A stretch of DNA of 7,930 nt from an uncultured Bacteroidota bacterium (GTDB lineage: Bacteria; Bacteroidota; Bacteroidia; Bacteroidales; SZUA-534). A program made the translations under genes and the position numbers. The notes beneath the pieces were generated by a model. It did not search any database and was not told the origin of the DNA. It saw nothing but the letters and a program-made list of their open reading frames with translations. Positions 1 through 6,077 of this stretch are shown here, in pieces. The stretch spans positions 1 through 7,930 of the forward strand of contig CALCFP010000141.1 in the NCBI GenBank assembly GCA_937900725.1. Reading direction: 5' to 3'. Every line of letters starts with the position of its first letter. Positions within the stretch are counted from its first letter, which is position 1.

Positions 1-1623
1 ACCAGCAATGCCGCCACCTTGTGCTTTGCTGTTGCATGACAAATCGCATTGGGAAGTGCAATTTGTCAATGTCTCGTTGAATACGGCACCACAAATGCTT
101 CCAATGAGTTCTTTTCCGTTAACAGCTCCGCTAACTGTCAGATTTTTGATTTCACCGAATGATGCACATCCAAAAATACCGCCAACACAAGGTAATGTCT
201 GGTTAATGTTAATTCCTGTAATATTGCGGTTGTTCCCGTTAAAAATGCCTTTAAATGAATTGTGTATGCCTATTGGCTCTGTCCAATCAGTAAGTGCAAT
301 GTCAACTGTTACTTTGAAATATATTCCTTTAAAACCATCGTAAGCTGCGCATCCTTTGTATGAACCATAGGTATTAACGGCTGTGCGTAATGCTTTCAAG
401 TCGCTTTCAGATTCAATGGTCAGTGGCGATTCTATTGAACCAAAGGATGTTGCTCCTGGTTTGTTCGTTTTCAGGTATATTGTCTTGCTGTAGCCGTCTT
501 TTTTCGCAATGATGGCAACACCTGTTGATTTAAGAATCGATGCAGATGTCCCGCTGATTTTCAAGTTTGACTCGTTTTCACTTGTCCAAGTAACGTTATT
601 GGCAGTGGAGACGGTGAAATTTGCAGTTACATTGTCGGCTTTGTCGCTGGTAGCCAAAGTTAATGGCGTTGCAGCAAGGATGACCGCTGCTTGGTCTTTG
701 CTTTTAGTTAGTCGTGGATATAAATTGGCATCGAAAGACCACAACTCTGGATCCAATACTGTTTTTAAGCCTTCACCAATCATGGACAATGTTGGTTTGC
801 CTTCCATTTCGCCTGTTTTATCCAATCCTGATTCAATTGGATTTATTCTTGTCCAACCATCTGATGCATTTATTTGGTTGTCGTAGTAGCAGTTGCTTGT
901 AGGTGCTGAAAGGTCTTTATTATATCCGAAGCAGTTGCCCGATGTATATCGCATACTAAATACTTGGCCGACATTGATACAGTTTGACACTTTCGTTGTT
1001 GAAACATTGCAGAAACCTACAACACCGCCAGAAAAGTTGAAAGCGGATACCAACCCATAATTTATGCAATTGTTGACATCTGTCGTTCCTTCTATGTATG
1101 CTACAACACCGCCATTACGCTCTTGTTTTCCATACACGGTGGCAATGTTGGCGCAGCAGGTGATTGTACTTGCTCCTTTGGCATATCCGCATATGCCACC
1201 TGCATATTGGTTGCCATAGACAAAACCACTTGCCACAGTTATGTTCTTTAGCGTGCCATTAGATATTCCACCAAATAATCCGACATAACTATTGCTTGGG
1301 TTGTTGTAGTATAGATTGCTTATAACGAATCCGTTTCCATCGTATACTCCAGAAAAAGGTTTGCTGTTGTTGCCAATAGGTGTCCATGACTTGTTGTTCA
1401 AATCCAAATCTGCAGATTGCTCGAAGTATATGCCAGAATAATTTTTTCCTGCATTTGTTGTGGCAGACAAATAGGCTAGGTTGGCTTCTGATTCAATTAG
1501 ATATGGATCAGTTTCTGTTCCTGAACCTTTGGTCCATATTGTAGAAGAACTGCCATTCCATTGTGCCATCAATGCCATTGACATGAATGTGGCAACTGTT
1601 AAAAGTGTTAATCTTCGTTTCAT
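1..1623 (-). CDS. Secreted GLUG-repeat surface protein, 3' end outside window
   Basis: This frame is open from an ATG at 1621-1623 to the left edge: 541 codons, with no stop reached, so the C-terminus is missing. Residues 1-20 form a signal peptide (positive MKRR, hydrophobic core, ending ALMA before Gln21-Trp22), so the product is exported. Residues about 35-305 form a GLUG-type module: an entry strand (DPYLIESEANLAYL), then FSGVYDGNG, YVGLFGG, YAGGICGY and repeated N-C-[AI]-N turns, closing with LWSFDANLYPRL. Residues about 312-387 look like an Ig-like beta domain. A second GLUG module starts near 396 (SPLTIESESDLKAL, FKGIFNGNN, VGGIFGC) and is still running at the edge. GLUG proteins of Bacteroidota are usually long beta-helical, surface-exposed proteins with presumed adhesive or binding roles; the ligand is unknown. 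Whether it ends in a type IX secretion signal or an anchor cannot be seen. It follows the glycan operon on the same strand, but after a 211-bp gap, so it probably has its own promoter. Confidence 0.88.
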   Translation of the reverse strand, partial: MKRRLTLLTVATFMSMALMAQWNGSSSTIWTKGSGTETDPYLIESEANLAYLSATTNAGKNYSGIYFEQSADLDLNNKSWTPIGNNSKPFSGVYDGNGFVISNLYYNNPSNSYVGLFGGISNGTLKNITVASGFVYGNQYAGGICGYAKGASTITCCANIATVYGKQERNGGVVAYIEGTTDVNNCINYGLVSAFNFSGGVVGFCNVSTTKVSNCINVGQVFSMRYTSGNCFGYNKDLSAPTSNCYYDNQINASDGWTRINPIESGLDKTGEMEGKPTLSMIGEGLKTVLDPELWSFDANLYPRLTKSKDQAAVILAATPLTLATSDKADNVTANFTVSTANNVTWTSENESNLKISGTSASILKSTGVAIIAKKDGYSKTIYLKTNKPGATSFGSIESPLTIESESDLKALRTAVNTYGSYKGCAAYDGFKGIYFKVTVDIALTDWTEPIGIHNSFKGIFNGNNRNITGININQTLPCVGGIFGCASFGEIKNLTVSGAVNGKELIGSICGAVFNETLTNCTSQCDLSCNSKAQGGGIAG

Positions 1624-1834
1624 AGTGTATATTTTTTTGTTATTTATATTTTCTCAATATGTTTCATGCATGTTGCAATACACCCGTATTTATACAATTA
1701 TGCAACGATAAAGTTACACTTTCGCATTATATGAAAATGAATTTGTTGACAAAATGTTGTATTTCGTTTATGGAAAGATCGTTTGTCTGAAAGCTGATAG
1801 ATTTCATCGTTTGAAAAAATGGATCTGCGAATAG
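1624..1834. other. Intergenic spacer between glycan operon and GLUG gene
   Basis: This 211-bp AT-rich spacer contains no credible gene. It holds the downstream flank of the last glycosyltransferase, including a small hairpin at its stop, and the leader and presumed promoter of the GLUG gene. The 8-mer ATCGTTTG occurs twice as a direct repeat at 1778-1785 and 1806-1813 on the plus strand. The sequence just before the GLUG ATG is A-rich with no clear Shine-Dalgarno site, which is normal for Bacteroidota. Confidence 0.6.
1703..1738 (-). promoter_or_regulatory. Candidate promoter of the GLUG protein gene
   Basis: On the minus strand, TATCGTTG (1710-1703) matches the Bacteroidota -7 element TAnnTTTG at five of six fixed positions. 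A T-rich TTTTC (1737-1733) lies 22 bases upstream, roughly where the -33 TTTG is expected. This would give a leader of about 70-75 bases before the ATG at 1623. A competing E. coli-like reading is TATAAT at 1731-1726 with TTGTCA 15 bases upstream. Neither is strong, and the call is by eye. Confidence 0.3.
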
Positions 1835-1844
1835 TCAACTATTC
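1829..1844 (-). terminator. Weak candidate terminator hairpin at end of glycan operon
   Basis: GAATAG-TCAA-CTATTC is a perfect 6-bp inverted repeat with a 4-base loop; the loop contains the stop codon of the last glycosyltransferase. On the minus strand a run of six T follows about nine bases after the stem. The stem is AT-rich and the T tract is not adjacent, so termination here would be weak at best, and read-through into the GLUG gene is possible. Confidence 0.25.
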
Positions 1845-2893
1845 ATTGTCAACTGAATGAGTTCATCCCATTGTTTCATAATCTTGCTTGTCACAAAACG
1901 TTTGACTTCTTCTGTCGCGTTTTTTGATAAAGACAGTCTCAAATGCTCGTCATTGAGCAGTTGCTCCAGTTTTGTGGCAAGATGGTCAATGTCGCCATTT
2001 CGTACAAGCAATCCGCTGATGCCGTCGGATATGATTTCGTTTGGACCTGTCTTGCAGTTGAAGGCTACGCATGCGCATCCTTGGCTCATGGCTTCAAGCA
2101 GGCTGCAAGGGAAGCCCTCGCGTCGTGATGACAATACGTAAATGCTTTTTGTCCGCAATATTTTGTCAATGTTGTCAGTCCAGCCAAGAAATTCGACGTT
2201 TTTTTCAACTCCATAAGCTTTTGCCATCTCGTTAATTTTTTTGTCGTCTGTGGCTCCAGTGAATTGAAGTTTCCAATCTGGGTGTGACGGCGATATTTTT
2301 GCCCATGCCTTAATCAGCAAGTCGAAACCCTTGACGTGCCATCGGCGTTGTGAACCAATGGCGACAACGGCTTTTTCTCGCCATGTGCCAGAGTTGGAAT
2401 TGATGTTGCAACTTAATGGGTTGTGGATAAATGTCTTGTTTTTTAGCCATTTGGCATATTGACAGTCGCTTTCCGACACAAAGACTGTTTTTGATGCAAA
2501 CCGATACAAAAAATGCCGTGTAAGCCATTCACATGGTTTTCCCTTGGCTTGTATTGATGTTTGTTCAGACAGGATTAGTTTCTTGTGCATAAATGAATTT
2601 GCAATCAAGACAAATCTGTTCATCCCTACAAGAAACGACATCGTCAGGTCAGGGTTGATTTTTTTTATGGCTTTCCTGCATTTTATTATTCTGTCAAGTT
2701 GGTAAGGCCTGATGCGTTTCCCTTTCGACAGGTCGAGTATGCTTATTCTGCTGTCTAAAGTGTACGTATTTGTGTTTGGCTTGAATATTGCTACGGTTAC
2801 ATCATGATTTTCGCACAGATGATTCAGCAAGACAGTGGCCACACGTTCGGCGCCACCGCCGTAAATCTTGCTTATGAACAGAAGGATTTTCAT
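1835..2893 (-). CDS. Family 4 glycosyltransferase (third of tandem array)
   Basis: This 352-residue protein is a complete GT-B fold, GT4 retaining glycosyltransferase, expected on the cytoplasmic face of the inner membrane and adding a sugar from a nucleotide-sugar donor to a lipid-linked glycan. Visible motifs are the N-terminal glycine loop GGGAERV (residues 12-18), SEQT near 109, the phosphate-binding stretch RRWHVKGFDLL (R183/R184, K188), and the EX7E pair E259 and E267 in REGFPCSLLEAMS. It keeps the common GT4 motif TGPNEII (282-288), which the two upstream paralogs do not. Overall pattern and length resemble PglH-like GT4 enzymes that add N-acetylhexosamines, but the sugar cannot be assigned. 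The ATG at 2893 overlaps the upstream stop by 4 bp (ATGA), suggesting translational coupling. It is the last gene of the operon and the most divergent of the three copies. Confidence 0.93.
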   Translation of the reverse strand: MKILLFISKIYGGGAERVATVLLNHLCENHDVTVAIFKPNTNTYTLDSRISILDLSKGKRIRPYQLDRIIKCRKAIKKINPDLTMSFLVGMNRFVLIANSFMHKKLILSEQTSIQAKGKPCEWLTRHFLYRFASKTVFVSESDCQYAKWLKNKTFIHNPLSCNINSNSGTWREKAVVAIGSQRRWHVKGFDLLIKAWAKISPSHPDWKLQFTGATDDKKINEMAKAYGVEKNVEFLGWTDNIDKILRTKSIYVLSSRREGFPCSLLEAMSQGCACVAFNCKTGPNEIISDGISGLLVRNGDIDHLATKLEQLLNDEHLRLSLSKNATEEVKRFVTSKIMKQWDELIQLTMNS

Positions 2894-3945
2894 CTCGCCG
2901 TTGTTTCAGAAATCAGGTTGTCCCATTTTGCAAAAAACATATCCTTGTCGAATTGTTTTGTTTTTTCAACTGCGCCAGCAGAAAGTTTGCGACGAAGCTT
3001 TTCGTCATCAATCAGCATTTGAATTTTTCTGGCAATGTCGTCAATATCTTCGCTTTTTGCAATAATTCCGTCAACACCGTCGGTTATTATTTCTTTCATG
3101 CCTCCGTCGCAGTCGGTGCCGATGCAGGCGCACCCTTGGCTCATGGCTTCAATGAGGCTGTTTGGACACCCTTCGAAACGTGAGGCTAAAACGAATATGC
3201 TTTTTGAACTAAGTGTGTCCGAGATGTTGTCGATCCATCCTGCCCAACTAACTCTTTCCTGATTTTGAAGGGTAATGCCGTTTGGCAATTGGGTGTTTTG
3301 CTTTTTGCCCAAAATCTCCATTGTCCAATCTGGATTTTGCGGCGAGATATTTTCCCATGCCTTAATGAGCAGATCAAGGCCTTTTATATGCCATCTGTAA
3401 GCATGTGCTATTGTAATTATTGTCTTTTGCCGATTATTGTAATCTGCAAAAGGTTTTAGCATTGAAGGATTGTAGATGGTAAGGCTTTTTTGGGGCAGGC
3501 CGAATTCCTGCCTGTCGGAATTTGTGACAAACACAATTTTATTTGCCAATGGGTACAATATTTTTCGTGCGACACGGACTGTTTTTGATGATTCTCTTTT
3601 CAGTGTGCTACGTTCTGATACAATGATTTTTTTCTTTAGGAACAGACTGGAAATCAGAATATTTATGTTTGTTGGCGTCAGAAATGAAATAATTAAATCA
3701 GGTGAGTCTTGTTTGATCTCTTTTCTGATTTCCATAATACGGTAAATAAACCGCATTATTTTATTTTGCTTTTTGTTTGATATTCTGTGAATAGGAATAC
3801 TGTCGCTAATTTGGCATGAATCATCTTTGCCGTCGAAAAAGACGGTAGTAACTTCATGTTTTTCGCATAAATGGTTCATCAGGATTGTTGCTACACGTTC
3901 GGCTCCGCCACCATGTAATTTGTCGATGAAAAACAGGATCTTCAT
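2890..3945 (-). CDS. Family 4 glycosyltransferase (second of tandem array)
   Basis: This is a 351-residue GT4 enzyme with the full set of landmarks: GGGAERV at 12-18, ISFL at 86-89, SERSTLKR from 110, RWHIKGLDLLIKAW from 184 (R184 and K188, likely diphosphate contacts), and EX7E at E258 and E266 in FEGCPNSLIEAMS. The C-terminal donor domain (249-347) is identical to that of the upstream copy at 87 of 99 positions by hand count, whereas residues about 36-88, in the acceptor-binding N-domain, differ strongly. This suggests the same donor sugar or nucleotide but another acceptor. In place of the usual GP-x-EII it has GGMKEII (281-287). Start and stop overlap the neighbouring genes by 4 bp (ATGA) on both sides. 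The product should act on a lipid-linked precursor in the cytoplasm; the actual sugar is unknown. Confidence 0.94.
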   Translation of the reverse strand: MKILFFIDKLHGGGAERVATILMNHLCEKHEVTTVFFDGKDDSCQISDSIPIHRISNKKQNKIMRFIYRIMEIRKEIKQDSPDLIISFLTPTNINILISSLFLKKKIIVSERSTLKRESSKTVRVARKILYPLANKIVFVTNSDRQEFGLPQKSLTIYNPSMLKPFADYNNRQKTIITIAHAYRWHIKGLDLLIKAWENISPQNPDWTMEILGKKQNTQLPNGITLQNQERVSWAGWIDNISDTLSSKSIFVLASRFEGCPNSLIEAMSQGCACIGTDCDGGMKEIITDGVDGIIAKSEDIDDIARKIQMLIDDEKLRRKLSAGAVEKTKQFDKDMFFAKWDNLISETTAR

Positions 3946-4991
3946 TTTTTTGCAACTTCTTCAATAAGGTTGTCCCATTTAGCAAAAAAGGCATTTTTGT
4001 CGAATTGCTTCACTTTTTCAATGGCACCAGCCGACAGCCTGCGACGCAGATTTTCATCATCAATCAGTTGTTGCAATTTATTTGCAATGTCGTCAATGTC
4101 TTCGCTTTTTGCAATAATTCCGTCAACGCCGTCTGTTATTATTTCCTTTATTCCGCCATCGCAGTCAGTGCCTATGCAGGCGCAACCTTGGCTCATCGCC
4201 TCAATAAGGCTGTTGGGGCATCCTTCGAACCTCGACGCCAATATGAATATGCTTTTTGTGCAGAGTGTTTCAGCAATATTGTCGGTCCAGCCTTTCCACA
4301 TTACGCGATTAGCATTTTTAAGCGCATCAGGTACAGGCTTGCCATATATTCTTCCGTGTATTTCCAGATTCCATTCAGGATTTGCAGACATTATTCTTGT
4401 CCAAGCACTTATCAGCAAGTCAAGCCCTTTTATGTGCCAGCGGGAGTCTGGCGCTATTGTAATTATTGTTTTTTCCCTGTCGCTGTAGTCTGCAAACGGA
4501 GTTAGCATTGCTGGATTGTATATGCATATGCTTTTTTTCGGAAGTTTGAATTTTATGCAGTCTTCTTCTGTTACAAAAACAATTTTATCTGCTAGCGGGT
4601 ATAAAATTTTTCTTAATCTCCATTGATCGTTTTCTTGAAGCCGATTAAGTGTGTTCCGCTCTGAAACAATAATTTTTTTTCTGCAGAAAAGATTGGCTAA
4701 TAGAGCATTGTTATTTGTTTTGACAATAAACGAAATGATTATGTCGGGTTTTGTTGAGTGTATGGTGTGAGCCATTTTTATGAATCTTGGAATTCTCGAA
4801 GCTCCTTTCATTTTGCTTTTTATGCTGTTGTCAATTACGTGCACGCGACTGTCAAGAGGGTAAAACGGTGCTTTGAAGTTAGTTACAGCTACGTATGTGT
4901 CGTGCTTTTCGCAAAAGTGGTTAAGCAGAATCGATGCGACACGTTCTGCGCCACCTCCGTATAGTCCGTTTATGAAAAAAAGTATTTTCAT
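3942..4991 (-). CDS. Family 4 glycosyltransferase (first of tandem array)
   Basis: This is a 349-residue GT4 glycosyltransferase. It shows GGGAERV (12-18), IISFI near 85-89, SERNTLNR from 110, a linker RKILYPLADKIVFVTEED (127-144), RWHIKGLDLLISAW from 184 (R184, K188), and the EX7E pair E256 and E264. The donor-site loop reads GGIKEII (279-285) rather than GP-x-EII, as in the second copy. No signal peptide or membrane span is apparent, consistent with a peripheral enzyme at the inner membrane. It begins inside the stop of the ATP-grasp gene (ATGA overlap, 4988-4991) and ends inside the start of the next glycosyltransferase, so the four genes are probably translationally coupled. The three copies look like products of tandem duplication followed by divergence. 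Donor and acceptor are not predictable from sequence alone. Confidence 0.94.
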   Translation of the reverse strand: MKILFFINGLYGGGAERVASILLNHFCEKHDTYVAVTNFKAPFYPLDSRVHVIDNSIKSKMKGASRIPRFIKMAHTIHSTKPDIIISFIVKTNNNALLANLFCRKKIIVSERNTLNRLQENDQWRLRKILYPLADKIVFVTEEDCIKFKLPKKSICIYNPAMLTPFADYSDREKTIITIAPDSRWHIKGLDLLISAWTRIMSANPEWNLEIHGRIYGKPVPDALKNANRVMWKGWTDNIAETLCTKSIFILASRFEGCPNSLIEAMSQGCACIGTDCDGGIKEIITDGVDGIIAKSEDIDDIANKLQQLIDDENLRRRLSAGAIEKVKQFDKNAFFAKWDNLIEEVAKK

Positions 4992-6010
4992 TGGTTCTGC
5001 CTCTTTGCAATAGCATCTTCTATAATTAAATCACAAATTTTTATGTTATGACATTCGTGCCATTGCAAATCTTCAGTCCAGTATCCAGAGAAGTTTTTGT
5101 TGGCTTCGGTTCCACAGCAGTAGCTTATTTCCGAAAGAAGAATATTTCCGTCAGTGTTTAGTAGAAAGTCAAAAGCCACGCTTTGCATTTTTAGTTTCTG
5201 GTTAATGTCGAATGCGGCTTTTACATATTTTGTGTCAATTGCATTTTTGTCGAAAATGATAATTCCACTGCCAGATGCGCGAAAATCGTTTTTGCGGTTC
5301 ATTGTTTTTTTGGCTACTGCACGGTTACCAATCACAAACACCCGAATTACAAAATCATTGTTTGGTATGAAATCTTGAAAATATGTATATCCGATTTCTT
5401 CTTTTTGGAAACGTTCTTTGTATGAATATGGAGTTATAATGCCTTTTAGAAACCATTTAAAGGTGCATTTGCCCTTTTTGTATTGTTCCCATCTTTGGAT
5501 GACTCTAATAAAGTGGCTGTTTTTTTGAAACCCTTGACTGAATGATTTTTCTACAAGCTTTCGTGCTTGTGCGAGATTTCTTACAAGTTGTACGTTGTTT
5601 GAACTTGAGCCACTTCTGAGTTTGAAGACTTTGGGAAATGTTGTGTGCTGAATCCATTCTAATGCATCGTCGCGTGTATAGAATATGTAAGTAGGTATAA
5701 GAGGTGCGTTGATTGCGTCTAACAGGTATTTCTGGCTAACTTTGTCATCATAGTGCCAGCAAGTGTCAAAATCAGGGTATGTAATAATATTAGTCAGTTT
5801 ATTAATTACATATATTAGTTGTTTGGCAAATAGGTAATCTTTGTATTGGACTAAATGGTGATGCCACATAAATATGTCACAATCAGTTAGCTGATGTAAA
5901 ATATCATTGGCGTATGCGTTAACAATCTTGTATTGTATATTGTGTTGTTGGCAGTATGTTATCCATTGTTCACTATATGAGCCTGGCCTATGATGAATAG
6001 CTATTTTCAT
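4988..6010 (-). CDS. ATP-grasp-fold protein of glycan operon, possible carboxylate-amine ligase
   Basis: This 340-residue cytoplasmic protein has an ATP-grasp layout of the RimK-like kind. Residues 1-80 form an alpha/beta N-terminal domain (MKIAIHHRPGS at the start). DDKVSQKYLLDAINAPLIPTY (88-108) and FPKVFKLRSGSSSNNVQLV (125-143) match the ATP-grasp N-domain; K130 is the likely ATP-binding lysine and the SGSSS loop covers the phosphates. QDFIPNNDFVIRVFVIG (212-228) supplies D219 and R223, and NDFRASGSG (241-249) a second arginine, R244. AFDFLLNTDGNILLSEIS (279-296) supplies D281 and E294. Family enzymes couple ATP hydrolysis to ligation of a carboxylate to an amine through an acyl phosphate. 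Here the usual metal-binding E-x-N reads E-I-S, which is odd. Position between flippase and glycosyltransferases suggests modification of a sugar or precursor, perhaps with an amino acid; this is inference. The ATG at 6010 is the natural start, 67 bp after the flippase stop. Confidence 0.8.
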   Translation of the reverse strand: MKIAIHHRPGSYSEQWITYCQQHNIQYKIVNAYANDILHQLTDCDIFMWHHHLVQYKDYLFAKQLIYVINKLTNIITYPDFDTCWHYDDKVSQKYLLDAINAPLIPTYIFYTRDDALEWIQHTTFPKVFKLRSGSSSNNVQLVRNLAQARKLVEKSFSQGFQKNSHFIRVIQRWEQYKKGKCTFKWFLKGIITPYSYKERFQKEEIGYTYFQDFIPNNDFVIRVFVIGNRAVAKKTMNRKNDFRASGSGIIIFDKNAIDTKYVKAAFDINQKLKMQSVAFDFLLNTDGNILLSEISYCCGTEANKNFSGYWTEDLQWHECHNIKICDLIIEDAIAKRQNQ

Positions 6011-6020
6011 TGGTCATTTT

Positions 6021-6035
6021 ATTTGTTATACAAAT
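6021..6035. repeat. Short perfect palindrome just upstream of ATP-grasp gene
   Basis: ATTTGT-TAT-ACAAAT is a 6-bp perfect inverted repeat with a 3-base centre, 10 bases upstream of the ATP-grasp start codon, inside the 67-bp flippase/ATP-grasp gap. It is short and AT-rich, so chance is a real possibility. It could be an operator or a small mRNA hairpin influencing initiation. Confidence 0.3.
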
Positions 6036-6064
6036 CAAGCAATAATTTCAATATGGTGGCAATG
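6031..6064 (-). promoter_or_regulatory. Weak candidate internal promoter before ATP-grasp gene
   Basis: On the minus strand TTGATTTG (6038-6031) fits TAnnTTTG at five of six fixed positions, and CATTG (6064-6060) lies 21 bases upstream, close to the expected -33 spacing. It would give a leader of only about 15 bases. The flippase gap is the only gap inside the operon, so a second transcript start here is possible, but the match is imperfect and made by eye. Confidence 0.2.
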
Positions 6065-6077
6065 TTGTCGTAAACTA

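Noticed and set aside
8..886. Plus-strand ORFs opposite the GLUG gene (8-343 and 509-886)
   Set aside because: The minus-strand frame is open over all 541 codons, with a signal peptide and GLUG modules; the plus-strand frames have no recognisable domain or start context.
1481..1711. Plus-strand 76-codon ORF with a hydrophobic stretch across the GLUG start
   Set aside because: The hydrophobic part comes from the AT-rich leader read in the wrong direction, and the first half is antisense to the signal peptide region of the GLUG protein.
1778..1813. Direct repeat ATCGTTTG as a possible attachment site or CRISPR-like unit
   Set aside because: There are only two 8-base copies, with no further units and no integrase or Cas gene; this is compatible with chance in AT-rich DNA.
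3970..4505. Two long plus-strand ORFs (172 and 166 codons) opposite the first glycosyltransferase
   Set aside because: They lie antisense to a clear GT4 gene with all catalytic motifs. Shorter counterparts occur opposite the same domain in the paralogs, so they reflect codon content of the conserved sequence rather than a gene.
5154..5378. Plus-strand 74-codon ORF opposite the ATP-grasp gene
   Set aside because: It is antisense to the metal-site region of the ATP-grasp protein and has no protein features of its own.
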